A DNA stretch of 64,000 nt from Euleptes europaea (GCF_029931775.1 NC_079324.1:61821268-61885267); one strand, 5' to 3'; numbered from the stretch's first letter, positions 12,101-22,119 are shown. A program made the numbers and translations. Notes: a model not told the origin generated them from the sequence alone.

Positions 12101-14386
12101 ATCTTCATGCCTCTAGTTAATGATCATCGGGAGAAAGGTGCCTCAGGGACGCTACAAGGGTGCTTGCACCATAGCGTGATTTTATGGCAGCATCTAGTCC
12201 TGCAAGCACTGCGATTCACTTCAGAGTGCAAAGGAATACGCACCCCAGCCAGCTCGTTGATGTGAACTCTGTTCACCACCTTTTCCTTTTCAGTCCCAGT
12301 GCAGAGGGAAACGATAAAACTCTACCGGCCATTCCCTTCCTAACTACACTGATCTTAAGAACAAATAGTTTGGGCCACATTTAAACACATGGCACCTCAA
12401 GAGCTGTATTTGATTTGAGAGTTATGACTCAAGAACAAAGATGGAAAAGAATGCAATGTCCCGTATAAAGAAATCAGTGCGATAATATTTTCCACCACTC
12501 CTCAAAACTATGACTACAGCAGTGGCGTACGGAAGTGGTCTCTCCAGTGTAAACTTCAACACAGTTTCAATAGATACCAGAGCAAAGTCTTAGTGGTAAA
12601 GCCCACTTCCCAAGCTCAAACACAAACAAATGTCCAATGAGATAAATTCATAGCATGAAGCCACACACGCTTGTCCTCAGGTTCACCTTGAGAAGTTATT
12701 TCAAAGGCCACACAGCCCACAAAGGGCCTACACTGCGAAGGTCTTTCCCTTTTTGACATCTGACACAGCACTTAGATCTACAGCAAGCCCCACGAGCCAA
12801 GGTAAACTGGGTGTGGGAAGTGCAATTTTACATCTGAAACCGTTCTCAATGTCACTTTGCTTTGTACGTGACAAAGACAACAGGTGCCCCGAAGGCAGGA
12901 AGTGTCTGTTCCTTAGAGACATGAGGGGGGGGGGGCAGGGGAATCCTGCCTGTGACATTATTTCAGTTTTGCCAGAAGAAAAATTAGGAAACCTCAGGAA
13001 ACCCTGGAGGGGGACCTTTCTTCTGGAATGAGTGAAATACTTTTTAGGACATGGTTTTAATCGTGCGAAACATGCAGCATGGAATTTTTTCTTGGTAAGA
13101 CAATGTACAGCATTAGACAATGACAATTCCTGTTTAATGTAGACACTTGCAACATATTTTCACAGATGTTGTATTATTTACATATGAACAGTTTTGGCAA
13201 CAGTGTGTCTGAAAACATGTTACTACTTGCAATGTTCACAAGTTTGTTGATGTCCAAACATGTTGGTAGTCATAGTGCAACTGTATGAAACTTTTTCTGT
13301 CCAAAAAATACACTTTGATTACTGCAAAATGCATTTTCTAATTTCAACATTTTCCTCTACCTCTCAGGTGGCAAAAAGATACATGTGCTAAAGTACTATA
13401 AGGAATAGCAGTTTACAGCTCTCAGTCAAGAACTGGGTATATTTATATTTTTGCTTGTAGAAAACTAAAAAGCATAACTGCATCGATATGCCAAATAGTA
13501 CACTGTTTTATGCTAAGTTATCAATGATGCATTTTATGTCATTAAAGGTCTAAGTGGCTTAAAAAAGGTCGGACTGCACACAATACTGCCTTTTTAACAC
13601 GGGCACCCCTGAGCTGAGGCATTGCAAGTGTGCTAACCAGAGACAGGCCCCAGCCACTAACAAGCTTAGTGACACAAAATGACGCTTACCCTGGACTGGA
13701 TCAAGCCTGTGTGGGACATGAACTGTCTGGGGAAACTGAAAAGAATCTACCTCGCCCCCTTACCCTGCATCCTTCGCCCTAGAGAGCTAGCGTGGTGTAG
13801 TGGTTAAGAATGGTGGTTTGGAGCGGTGGACTCTGATCTGGAGAACCAGGTTTGATTCCCCACTCCTCCACATGAGCGGCGGAGGCTAATCTGGAGAGCT
13901 GGGTTGGTTTCCCCACTCCTCCACATGAAGCCAGCTGAGTGACCTTGGGCTAGTCACAGCTCTCTCAGCCCCACCTACCTCACAGGGTGGTCTGTTGTGG
14001 GGAGGGGACCGTGATTGTAAGCTGGTTTGAGTCTCCCTTAAGTGGTGGAGAAAGTCGGCATATAAAAAAAAAAAACCCGACTCTAGATTACAAAGCAGTT
14101 TCTAAATGGGGGCAACCCCTTCACGACACGCAAGCGCGCAAGGGGGCAGGAGGGCAGGCTAGGGGCCCCCCTCCAGGCACTCACCCAGCACATCGGCCGA
14201 CCGGTGCCGGGCCACGAAGCAGGCGTCGTCGCCGTAGCACACGCCCTTCTTCAGGATGCCCTTGCGGAAGTCCTTGCCGAAGCCGCAGCTGGCCGTCACC
14301 AGGCTGTAGTCGCGGGAGTCCGTCTGCGACAGGCTGCCCAGCACGGCCCGCGCGACCAGCCGGCCGTAGGAGAGCACCGAGAACAT
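34..14386 (-). CDS. PPTC7: PPTC7, mitochondrial PP2C-type protein phosphatase (partial; coding exons 1-4)
   Basis: Four exons join in frame into 235 residues: 14386-14185, 6947-6768, 2262-2064 and 157-34. All have AG acceptors and GT donors and compatible phases (1, 1, 2, 0). The product matches human PPTC7 (304 aa, from memory) almost throughout; its last ~65-70 residues lie beyond the left edge. Residues 1-17 ([17 protein letters not shown]) look like a mitochondrial presequence, with arginines and no acids. PP2C metal-site motifs are visible: ADGVGGW at ~70-76, GDSGF at ~150-154 and ATDGLFDN at ~214-221. The family is a manganese/magnesium-dependent Ser/Thr phosphatase of the mitochondrion, linked to coenzyme Q synthesis and restraint of BNIP3/NIX mitophagy. 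The glycine run I remember after the presequence in human is absent. The frame stays open for about 100 codons upstream of this ATG, but homology supports MFSVL as the start. Confidence 0.96.
158..2063. other. PPTC7 intron 3, left part
   Basis: It is non-coding and AT-leaning. A short piece of a dispersed repeat lies at ~845-892 (AGTCCAGTAGCACCTTAAAG). Nothing else was recognised. Confidence 0.6.
2064..2262 (-). CDS. PPTC7: PPTC7 coding exon 3
   Basis: The acceptor is TTCCAG|GGAGC and the donor is CAG|GTAAGA. It encodes residues 128-194 ([11 protein letters not shown] to EGVVFSD), including GDSGF, a PP2C core motif with a metal-site aspartate. Confidence 0.96.
2305..2538 (-). repeat. Short 3' end of a non-LTR retroelement with 12-bp target duplication
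   Basis: Direct repeats GTGTGAGAATCA at 2293-2304 and 2539-2550 flank the block. Its minus-strand end reads CCAATAAAGGTCATTTGATT with a TTTGA-type iterated tail, as in 5'-truncated LINE or SINE insertions. The family was not identified. Confidence 0.6.
2911..2928. repeat. (TG)n microsatellite at BovB 3' end
   Basis: About nine TG units abut the BovB tail, the position at which such elements often end in a simple repeat. Confidence 0.85.
2927..5316 (-). mobile_element. BovB (RTE-clade) LINE, 5'-truncated, broken
   Basis: Minus-strand frames match the BovB polyprotein in order. The endonuclease piece (~5316-4465) shows [16 protein letters not shown] and TDHELLI. Reverse transcriptase pieces (4461-3398) show [29 protein letters not shown] and the catalytic YADD. 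The C-terminus (3546-2926) shows [12 protein letters not shown] and [10 protein letters not shown]. About 30 codons of the RT fingers are missing near 4165, and there are frame breaks near 4462, 4166 and 3545. It ends at a (TG)n run at 2911-2927. BovB is common in squamates and moved horizontally between squamates and ruminants. It is not capable of autonomous movement. Confidence 0.92.
5317..6767. other. PPTC7 intron 2, right part
   Basis: There is no recognised gene or repeat apart from a 10-G run at ~5502 and short A/T runs at ~6340. Reading frames of 60-90 codons here have no recognisable product. Confidence 0.5.
6768..6947 (-). CDS. PPTC7: PPTC7 coding exon 2
   Basis: The acceptor is TTTAG|GCGTAG and the donor is G|GTAAGAG. 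It encodes residues 68-128, including the metal-binding ADGVGGW and the [11 protein letters not shown] stretch, and ends at NKVPLL-G. A poly-T run in the intron directly precedes the acceptor. Confidence 0.96.
6948..9339. other. PPTC7 intron 1, proximal part
   Basis: It is unremarkable AT-rich intron. A (CAC)n run lies at ~8902-8920. A MIR/CORE-like scrap (GTGGCCTTGGGCAAGTTG) at ~9087-9130 may be an ancient SINE. Confidence 0.5.
9340..10005 (-). mobile_element. Penelope-like element fragment (3' coding end and tail)
   Basis: The minus strand encodes [10 protein letters not shown] then [20 protein letters not shown] and INKAW-like NKAWLP, the C-terminal end of Penelope-type proteins after the GIY-YIG region. 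It is followed by a tail containing [14 protein letters not shown] and a stretch seen widely in reptile genomes. Only the end of the element is present, and it is not functional. Confidence 0.7.
10120..10185 (+). repeat. 5S-derived SINE tail fragment
   Basis: GGGTTACTATGCAGAGGCAG continuing with GCAATGGCAAACCACCTCTG matches the middle part of the 5S-headed SINE near 61.1 kb. It is abutted directly by the LINE 3' end that follows. Confidence 0.65.
10186..10505 (-). mobile_element. CR1-group LINE 3' end
   Basis: It shares its 3'UTR (ATAAGAAAAGCCATGCTGGA then GTCTAGCAGTCTGTTCACAC) with the copies at 39.3 and 57.7 kb and extends to GGGAGTTTCACAATTTATAA. It is truncated before the coding region. 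Confidence 0.8.
10620..11240. other. Pyrimidine-rich block of unknown nature in PPTC7 intron 1
   Basis: About 600 bp of the plus strand is strongly C+T rich (many CCCCT, TCTGTCT and CTTTCC runs) with few purine tracts, unlike its flanks. The borders are fairly sharp. Reading frames of 63-160 codons through it show no known domain. Confidence 0.45.
11690..11872 (-). mobile_element. MIR/CORE-like SINE (type with AAGCAGCTT end)
   Basis: Minus strand: tRNA-like head with B box (GGTTCGAATCCCC in complement), a CORE-like middle around ACTGGCCCAAGG, and an end AAGCTGCTTTGGATCC. Relatives lie at 19.4, 24.5, 39.9, 56.6 and 58.5 kb. Confidence 0.7.
11873..13783. other. PPTC7 intron 1, mid part, nothing recognised
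   Basis: It is AT-rich non-coding sequence with a 10-G run near 12927. No repeat family or exon was identified. Confidence 0.5.
13784..14085 (+). mobile_element. CORE-SINE, full length
   Basis: The tRNA-like head has an A box around GTGTAGTGGTTAAGA and a B box GGTTTGATTCC. The CORE segment is GTGACCTTGGGCTAGTCACA, and the 3' end is GAGAAAGTCGGCATATAAAA plus an A-run. This is the commonest SINE of the window (seven copies). The copy ends ~100 bp from the end of PPTC7 exon 1. Confidence 0.85.
14185..14386 (-). CDS. PPTC7: PPTC7 coding exon 1
   Basis: It encodes residues 1-67 plus one base of the glycine codon 68 (ends SADVL-G). The donor reads G|GTGAGT at 14184. It holds the presequence and the conserved [12 protein letters not shown] block, and sits inside a CpG island. 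Confidence 0.95.
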
Positions 14387-15443
14387 GGCGTGGGGAGCCC
14401 AGCCGCCGTCGCCGCCGGCCGCCTGCAGGGAGGGGAACGGGGGGCGGACGCGCCCTCGGAGCCACCGCAGCAGCCCGCGCTGCACCACCAGGGCCACGCC
14501 GAGACCCAGCGCGCCTCGCCGGGGGGGGGGGGCGCCCCCTACCTCCGCAGGCGGAGGAGGGCCGCCGCCGCCGCCGCGCTCGAGCCTTCGCCCCCGGAGG
14601 GAGGGAGGGAGGGAGGGAAGGAGGGTGACCTTGAGGCGCCGAAAGCCCTTCCTTCCCTTTCCAAACTCTCGCTCGCCCCGTCCACACAAACAGCTTCTGC
14701 TGCCCGGTCCTGGGGTTTCCGGGCTGCCTCACACGCAGAGAGGCGACGGCGGCCCTCTTCGCCGCCCCCCCCCGCGCGGTCTTGGTTCCCGCTGCCCGCT
14801 TGGATCGAGCGCGCCCGGGCCTCCCCTTCTACACCGAGGCGCTGCCGCTCGCCCCACGCGGCCCTTGCCCCACAGCCGAGTCCCCGGAGGCGGCAGCAGC
14901 AGGCCCGGGCTCACCTCTCCGGATTGGGGGGGGGGCGAGAGGGGGGTCAACCCGGGCGGCCAAAAGGGCCTCCTCCACCAGGCGGCCTCGCGAAGGGCGG
15001 CTCGGCTCCTCGCAAGGTCTCGGCGTGCCGGCGCGGCCCAGACTGGCGCTGCCCTCAGAGGCAGGGGTCGCGCCCCCCCCCAAGCCGGGGGCCGGCGCGG
15101 CCCCGCCCCCTCCGGTCAGGCCCCGCCCCCCCGCGAGGCGCCCCCCCTCCCCCTTCGCCTCCTCAGCGCCAAACTCCCCTCAGGGCCTCGGCTCGGTCAC
15201 AGCCGGCGTCTCGCCCGCCCCCAGCGCCCGGGCTCCTCCGCCGCCGCCATCGTCCCCGCCCCCCCCCTCGCGTGCTCCGGGCCCCGGCTGAGGCGGCTCC
15301 CCCGGGTGAACAAGAGACCACGAGCGAGGTCAACTCCGCCTCGCCTCGCCGCCGGTTGTCAGCCCGCCTGCCCGTCCCCCCTCACATCCGGGCCTTCACG
15401 CCGGCCTTCGCCGACGACACAAGACAAGGGCTCCTCGGCGCCG

Positions 15444-15473
15444 ATTGGCTGCGCGCGCTCGCCTCATTTGCAT
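15444..15473 (-). promoter_or_regulatory. Inverted CCAAT box and octamer at outer edge of the PPTC7 CpG island
   Basis: Plus-strand ATTGG at 15444-15448 is a CCAAT box on the PPTC7 strand, in AGCCAATCGG context (NF-Y type). ATTTGCAT at 15466-15473 is the octamer ATGCAAAT on the minus strand. A second CCAAT lies at 15520 on the plus strand. They are about 1.1 kb from the ATG, so they could serve a distal start or a divergent transcript. Confidence 0.45.
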
Positions 15474-15615
15474 AACCTCTCTTCCTTTGGGGAGGGGGGA
15501 AATAGCGCCTGCCGGTGTTCCAATGAGGCACGCGACAGGCTGCGGCTCCCGGCATGCAGCAGCGCCGGCAAGGTTGTTTTGTTTTGTTTTTTCTTAAGGC
15601 GGTGGGAAGGGCTTG

Positions 15616-15634
15616 GCACGCTGGGAGTTGTAGT
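15616..15634 (-). promoter_or_regulatory. ZNF143/Staf-type motif
   Basis: The minus strand reads ACTACAACTCCCAGCGTGC, a near-perfect match to the long ZNF143 (SBS) site ACTACAATTCCCAGCATGC. It lies just upstream of the PPTC7 CpG island. A weaker related half, CTCCCGGCATGC, lies at ~15546-15557 on the opposite strand. Confidence 0.65.
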
Positions 15635-15639
15635 ACTGG

Positions 15640-16930
15640 ATCCGGGAAGACCATGCGGCTTCTCCAGGTCACCTTGCCGGAGAAAGTAGGAAAGGCTCGC
15701 TGAGCACCCCCGCTGGCGGGTCTGCTGTTGCCATACGAGCAAACGGGAAGCGCCCTTCAGAAGTTTTGCGTTTCCCCTCATGGGAAGGCGACGCCTCCCT
15801 GTAACACCAGTAGGTGGAAAAAGATAATGACCCTTATTTCAAGGTCACAAAAAGCCTGGATGAGTCAGAGCCTCCGCCACCCACGCCTCCAGATGTCCTC
15901 CGATTTATTTCTCTGGCTCTTCTTATCTGCAGCTTCTTCTTGTGATCCTCCTTTCCGCAGTTTCTACATTAGAAATGCAGAAAAGTTAATAGATTGTATC
16001 TAGAAATAAAGACAAGAGTCTTTAACATATGTTTTTGCTACGCCAGCCTAAAAGAGCAACAACCCTGGAGCTCAGTGGAAGAGGCCATGCTGTTCCATGC
16101 AGAAGGTCGCAGGTTAAAGTTGCCCACTGGCTGGGAGAAAAATACTCTGCCCTTTTAAGAGAGCCTTGCTGTCATATTATTGACCACCATGCCAATGAAA
16201 AGCTTCCGGGGATCCAAGCTCACACATTAAGGCTCTATTACGGGGAAAGGATGTTTTTCTCCAGGCTTCTCAGCAAAACTATCCCAGGTTCAATTTCTGA
16301 TCAAGAAAAAAAGTCCTTTCCAGAGACCTTAGAGACCAGCTGCCATATAAGATGATACTGCAATGCACGGATCAATCGTCAGTGCAATGTAATGCAGTTT
16401 CGAACATAGTTCAGTCAATAGCATAATGGAGCTGTAAAGACAGCAAGAGAGGAAATTCAGTAGATCCACCTACATGCTTCAGCTAAGCTTTGTTTTAGCT
16501 GAGGCTAAAAATTTGGCGCATTTTACTGGAGGCTTCACTAAAATTTTGTCAGACTTTTTAAAGCAGTATATTGGTCTTTGAAGATTTCACTTATCACCTT
16601 GGCACACAAACTGCCAGTTCCTAATTCCATCTGCAGAGCTGCCTAGAAATGATATAAAGGAACGTCTCATGGGACTGGAAAAGGAAAGGTTGCTGTCCCT
16701 TGGCCTGCAGATTTCCAGCTTATCTAATTTTTGTCTTAAGTGTTTTTTGTTGCGGCTGTAGGGCTTCTTTTGCCATTACAGAAATAGTGTTTTGAAGTCT
16801 GAGTGATAACAGGAAAGGACCATAGGGGCTAGTCTGAGGTTTGTAATAACAGGTTTAGTAGTAACGTATGTCTTGACGCATTGATTACCGGTACATTCTT
16901 GTTCTTGTTTGTCTATGACTATAATTTATA
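15640..16930. other. Intergenic, start of PPTC7-TCTN1 interval
   Basis: There is no gene. A degraded tRNA-Ala-type SINE head may lie at ~16068-16130 (AGCTCAGTGGAAGAGGC then CATGCAGAAGGTCGCAGGTT). The rest is unremarkable AT-rich sequence. Confidence 0.5.
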
Positions 16931-17100
16931 AGCCGCACAAGTACAACTGGTCAGTATGTGGATGGAAGACCACCAAGGAATACCAGGGTTGCTCACTACA
17001 CAGAGGCAGGCAATGGCAACCCACCTCTGAATGTCTCTTGCCTTCAAAATCCTATGGGATCTCCATAAGTCAGCTACAACTTGATGACAAAAACAGAAAA
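16930..17100 (+). mobile_element. 5S rRNA-derived SINE, 5'-truncated
   Basis: GTATGTGGATGGAAGACCAC keeps the end of the 5S-like head. CAGAGGCAGGCAATGGC follows, then a BovB-like tail (TCCATAAGTCAGCTACAACT). Confidence 0.75.
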
Positions 17101-18400
17101 GGAAAAAACTGGTAATTCAGTCAGGAGGCCCATAGGAAAAAATGTAATTGGGCAGGCTTCCTTCAGATACTAATTGGCAAAGAAGACTTTGAGAACAGTA
17201 TGCACATTTTAAGGGCAAGTATTTCCACAACATATAATGATAGCCGTGTCTGATTTCAATGCCTTAATTTTTTATATAAAAACCATATCCAACTTGGCAG
17301 TGAAACAGATACAACTTTACATGCAGAGTAACAGTGACAGATGTACTAACATTTAAAGAGCATTTTACTTATTCCATAAACTTATTCCATAAACTTTTGC
17401 ATTTTCCACCTTTGTTATGTTATGTGAATAGATAATATACATTGGCTGGAACACAGTTTGAAAAGTATTCTCTTTCTGTTCTGTATGAGGTTATGTAAAT
17501 CTCAGCCCAGGGTAGGTTTCAACCACACCTGTGCTGTGATTTAACCTTTCCAGGTGTGGCCAGCCCTCCTTTGTATGCCAATGCAAAGCCACAAGATACC
17601 TCATGCAAATGGCAGGAGAATGGGATTGGAATCAGTTTCACTGACCTTTCTTTATCAGGCCCATTTCAACATTCCTCAGTGAGGGTGACTCTTTGATCTG
17701 GTATTCCGCCATACTTGTCATGTTTCTGAATTCCTCCTCTCTCCTTATATGTATATAATGCCTTGTGCATTCTGAACATATGTGTAATCGTGGATTTTAT
17801 AGCACCCAATTTCCTCCTGAAATGCTCTGCTAACTTTACAGATTCTTTGGTCACTCCCATCTGCAGTGTACAACCACAGATGTTGGGTGACCATCTGGAG
17901 AGGATTCAGTCTTGAAAAATTATGTACTTTGAGATCTGTTTCAAAGTCCCTGTCGTGTGTGACTGTTTTTAGTGAAATGGCTATGGGGGACGGGGCAGAA
18001 TTCTGAGTCACATGACCCTCTTGCCATACTGGATGCTCAACAACACAAAGGTCATAAATAAGAGCCCCATCCATGGTTGACTGAAGTGTCCCTAAGTTTT
18101 TCTAAACACTGCCCCCCTCCAAAAGAACGCCAGGTGAATGCTCTCCTTGGCTCCCCTTTTGTTATGGAGGAAAGGTTCATATAGTCCAGGGGTCCCCATC
18201 CTTTTTGAGCCTGTGAGCATCTTTGGGATGCTGACACAGCGTGGTGGGGCAGGGACAAAATGGCTGCCACAGAATGTGGAGCCAACCACAAAACAGGTGC
18301 CTCAAGAGGCGGGGCCAGCCACAACATGGCTGCCACCGCTTTCCGTCAGTCACATAATGACAATCCTTGTGCTGTGGTGGCAGCTGCTGCCAAAGGAAAG
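17101..18400. other. Intergenic, nothing recognised
   Basis: No exon or clear repeat was seen. 18188-18350 has a CCAGGGGTCCCCATCCTTTT start and short GGCTGCCAC/GCCAACCAC iterations, probably an old repeat of unnamed type; a similar GGGGACCCC sequence occurs at ~53170. Confidence 0.4.
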
Positions 18401-18708
18401 AGAGCTAGCGTGGTGTAGTGGTTAAGAGCAGTGGTTTGGGGTGGTGAACTCTGATCTGGAGAACCGAGTTTGATCCCCACTCGTCCACATGAGCGGCGGA
18501 GGCTAATCTGGTGAACCAGGTTGGTTTCCCCACTCCTACACATAAAGCCAGATGGGTGACCTTGGGCTAGTCACACACTCTCAGCCTCACCTCCCTTACA
18601 GGGTGTCTGTTGTGGGGAGGGGAGGGGAAGGGAAGGTGATTGTAAGCCTGTCTGATTCTTCCTTAAGCGGTAGAGAAAGTCAGCATATAAAAAAACAACT
18701 CTTCTTTA
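18401..18708 (+). mobile_element. CORE-SINE copy
   Basis: It is full length from AGAGCTAGCGTGGTGTAGTG to the CATATAAAAAAACAACTCTT end, with a small GGAGGGGAAGGGAAGG expansion. Confidence 0.85.
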
Positions 18709-19384
18709 AAAATCTGCACAGCCAATCAGATCCCCGCTCACCAATCAGAAGCCAAGTACGTTGGTGGTGATGCATATGCCAACAAATAATGGGCTCTTAC
18801 AAAACAGAAAATTGGCCTGAAACGCTGCCAGATGCCCCCAGGCTGGCACCCTAAGAGGAGTAAAGTACATTTCCTTGGTGACGATGGGTGACCTGAACCC
18901 TCCCCACTCAAAGTCCAGAGGCCGTTTCTCCCCAATCAATGGAAACTGTAAAACAAACTGAGGTCTTTCTGGGAATTCTGCTCAAATTAGCTGAACAGAA
19001 AGCGATAGCTGAAGGCGGAAGCCCCCCACCCACCCCACAGCTCTGCAGCAGCCAGTGAGAAGGCAGCCCTCACTGCGTGACCTCCTCCTACTGCATGACC
19101 CCCTCCTCAGGATTTGGGGTTAAGAAACTTAATCTGTCCTGCTGTGCAAAAAGGGCGCAGAGCCCTCCCACGGCCGTGCTGAATTATATCCTGGGCGAGA
19201 AGAAAGCAGTAGCAGTTGCAAGTGAGCTAATTTAAGGCTGAAATAACAAGTTTGGCTAGAAACTTAACACGTCTCCCTGTGTGATTTCTTTCCTTAAAGT
19301 TATAATACCAAGGGGTAAATGTACAAATGTTTACAATTTAAAAAAAGTATGAACAGCATTTAAAACTCTAATTATTTTAAATTA
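18709..19384. other. Intergenic, nothing recognised
   Basis: This is plain non-coding sequence. Confidence 0.45.
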
Positions 19385-19580
19385 TATTTATATCGTGCTG
19401 TTCAGATAACAGTTGTATTCTGAAGCAGCTCAAATAAGTCAATAGACGATTATCCCTTTTCTGTGTAGAGTTCCGGGTAGCCCTAATGAGACCACTTTAT
19501 CCTTGCAACGTCCTGTGAGGTCGATTAGTGGGCTTCAGGGCTCTCTCCAACTGTTCATCCACTAGGCCACACTGATATCA
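19385..19580 (-). mobile_element. Diverged MIR/CORE-like SINE
   Basis: CTGAAGCAGCTCAAATAAG, then AACGTCCTGTGAGGT and CCACTAGGCCACACTG, follow the order seen in the 11.7-kb copy, heavily diverged. Confidence 0.5.
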
Positions 19581-19665
19581 GACCCACATCCAACATACGT
19601 TCACACTGCAGGTATTAATGAAATGTGTGACTTATAGAATGGTGGTGGTAAGGCTGTGGGACCTG

Positions 19666-19878
19666 AGGGGCCATGGCTCACTGGTAGAGCATTTGCTTGG
19701 CATGCAGAAGGTCCCAGGTTCAATCATCACCAGGTCCAGTTAAAGGGACTAGGCAAGTAGGTGATGTGAAAGACCTCTCTATCTGAGACCCTGGAGAGCC
19801 GATGCCAGTCTGAGTAGACAATACTGACTTTGATGGACCAAGGGTCTAATTCAGTATAAGGCAGCTTCATGTGTTCGC
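19666..19878 (+). mobile_element. tRNA-Ala-like SINE, full length
   Basis: The head GGCTCACTGGTAGAGCATTT, with CTTGGCATGCAGAAGGTCCC then AGGTTCAAT, resembles tRNA-Ala including A and B boxes. The body is GTGATGTGAAAGACCTC, and the 3' end is TAAGGCAGCTTCATGTG. About 16 copies occur in the window, in both orientations. Confidence 0.85.
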
Positions 19879-19885
19879 AAAAATC

Positions 19886-21005
19886 TGGAGCAAACTTTCT
19901 GACTATTGGTAGGGTGTGGATTTGGAGAATGGCCAATGGCTCCAAGGGAAAAGTTAAAGTTGGATCCAAAAAACTTTGTTGTGGAAGAGCGGGCCTCCTT
20001 GGTCAGGCGTGAGTCACGCTGGCAGGGGACAGCATGAGCAATCAGCTTTCACTACTGCTGCCTGCCAGCCTGGAAAATATTACATTTGCACACAAACAGA
20101 ATTAGCGATACTTGGGGAGATTTTGTTACTTATATGTTGTTATTGGCTTTGCTAGCATTCCTGCGGATTCGCAAAACACACTATGCCCTCTGCTACTCAG
20201 GAGGGGAAGAAGCTAATACCAAGGAAAATCCCCGCCAGAGCTCCAGCCGGCGACATAGGGGAGGGAGGCTGTAATGGTCGATGTGGAAAAGGAAACTCTG
20301 CAAGTTCTTACTTAATCATTGAGGGGAAGAGAGGAGGAAGTTTCTGAGCTTGCGTCTTTCCCGCACACCAGGAGGGCTTCTTCAAGGCAAAGCAGGTATC
20401 AAAGATCCAGTTATTGCTATCTGAGGCTCTACTGACCAACTTGTATAGCTTAATGGTTCTCTTACGTCAAAAGTAGTTTGCAGCCATACTGGCTCAAAAC
20501 CAAAACACAGCCCACATAATACTTTTTATTAGAACCAACTACTATGGCACAAAACAGTGTGAAAGCTTTCAAGTCCATCAAAGGTACTTGAAACATCTCT
20601 TTTTCTTCCCCTGCTACCATGGTCCCCCTTTCTAGATTTGTGCTGTGTACCCCAACTCCATCTTGGCTAAATTTTCCTTGGCAGCCATATTAGGAACTAG
20701 AATATCTTTGGAGAAAATGAGGTCAAGGCTCTCTTCAGGCTGTGCTAAAGAGTGGCCAAAACCTTGCGTGGGAGACTGATTCATTGACGGGACATCCACA
20801 TGCTTAACCACTGCCTGGGTTTATTTGTTTGTTTTTTGTAAAGCCAGGCATCCACCTACCAGTGTAATTTCATCAGAAAAATGCAAATCAGGTAATTACT
20901 ATCAAGCAGCCAGATGGGCTTGATTACCTTGAACTAACCTTTATCTTCCACCAGCCTGTCTCAGACATGGGTGAAGTCTCCACCCTGCCAGCCCTTTTGT
21001 CCACT
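19886..21005. other. Intergenic, nothing recognised
   Basis: No coding exon or named repeat was seen. Confidence 0.45.
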
Positions 21006-21007
21006 CT

Positions 21008-21085
21008 TGTATGTGTTAAGTGTCGTCAAGTCGCTTCTGACTCATGGCAACCCTATGAATGAAAGTCCTCCAAAACGTCCAATCA
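21008..21085 (-). mobile_element. BovB 3'-terminal scrap
   Basis: TGTTAAGTGTCGTCAAGTCG then GAAAGTCCTCCAAAACGTCC matches the last ~75 bp of the 2.9-kb BovB copy. Confidence 0.8.
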
Positions 21086-21336
21086 TGCCTGCTAATATCA
21101 TTTATTATGTTGATGGAGGTTTATTTTACCTCAGTTAGCAAGTAACTCAGCTGGACAGTCTTGCTCAGAGAGCACACAGGGCTTGTAGGAATAGTGAGGG
21201 ACCTCTCCTGTAAGTGGTGCTAACCACCTCTACAAACGACTTACTAAGGGGCAAAGTTCCCCGACTGCATGTATGTGCATTCACAACCCACAAATGTCAC
21301 AGTACATCTATCAGTGACCTATGTTGCCTTGATGAT

Positions 21337-21634
21337 AAAAAGGTAAAGGTCCCCTGTGCAAGCACTGGGTGATTCCTGACCCATGGGGTGACATCACATC
21401 CCGACGTTTCCTAGGCAGACTTTGTTTACGGTGTGGTTTGCCATTGCCTTCCCCAGTCATCTTCCCTTTACCCCCAGCAAGCTGGGTACTCATTTTACCG
21501 ACCTCAGAAGGATGGAAGGCTGAGTCAACCTTGAGCCAGCTACCTGAAACCAACTTCTGTTGGGATCGAACTCAGGTCGTGAGCAGAGCTTGGACTGCAG
21601 TACTGCAGCTCACCACTCTGTACCACGGGGCTCT
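21337..21634 (-). mobile_element. tRNA-headed SINE, separate family, near full length
   Basis: Read on the minus strand, the head is GCCCCGTGGTACAGAGTGGT with B box GAGTTCGATCCC. The body is TTGACTCAGCCTTCCATCC, and the 3' end is CAGGGGACCTTTACCTTTTT. A short scrap of the same 3' end occurs at ~40930-40960. Confidence 0.8.
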
Positions 21635-21639
21635 TGCCT

Positions 21640-22119
21640 TGATGATGCCTCTAGTTTATTATCTCTGTTGGAATCTCTCTGGCTTTTAAACTTTAAAATC
21701 TGGCAATTGGGCAAACACATAGGTTTGGGCCAATAAAGTTCTGCTCTGGTGGTTAGCAGCTACTCTATTACGTAAAGCTGGTTTGAGGCATCTGTTAAGA
21801 GTGTTGAGGCTGGATATTGGAACCCCAGGTACGAAACCTGACTCCACAGATCCGTCTTTTCACATTTTTGTTTCATTCTCATTCATGACATCTTTCAGCT
21901 GTTATAAACATCTTTCCATTTTAAAAGGGCTGCAGACTTCCATATTAACTCTCCACCGGTCCCTGTGTAGGGACAGTCTATTTTCTGGCCTTTGGTCTCT
22001 ATTTTTGCACTGAAGGGATGCCTTGTTAAAATTCTGTTTGTACAACAGTTGCCATTCTTCTGGATTCAATCCCCCCCACCTCAGTCACTTGATATTACAT
22101 TTCAGAACGGGTTGGTTTC
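21640..22119. other. Intergenic, nothing recognised
   Basis: There is no support for a gene or repeat. Confidence 0.4.

Larger units (their letters stand above)
14160..15560. promoter_or_regulatory. CpG island covering PPTC7 exon 1 and promoter
   Basis: The stretch is very GC-rich and dense in CpG, unlike the AT-leaning flanks, with G/C homopolymers (12 G at ~14520) and a GAGG-type run near 14600. It begins over PPTC7 coding exon 1 and fades by ~15560. Long reading frames on both strands here are explained by the low stop-codon frequency of GC-rich DNA. No TATA box was seen. The start site was not located and is probably dispersed. Confidence 0.8.

Noticed and set aside
14204-15689. Long plus-strand open frames (over 400 codons) across the PPTC7 CpG island
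   Set aside because: Composition is P/R/G/A-rich low complexity in every frame, there is no domain, and they run antisense to PPTC7 exon 1. GC-rich DNA simply has few stop codons.
19666-19740. tRNA-Ala gene-like sequences (also at ~30503, 36160, 63297 and inverted copies)
   Set aside because: Each is the head of a SINE, with the same body and tail following every time. Acceptor-stem pairing is poor and about 16 diverged copies exist.
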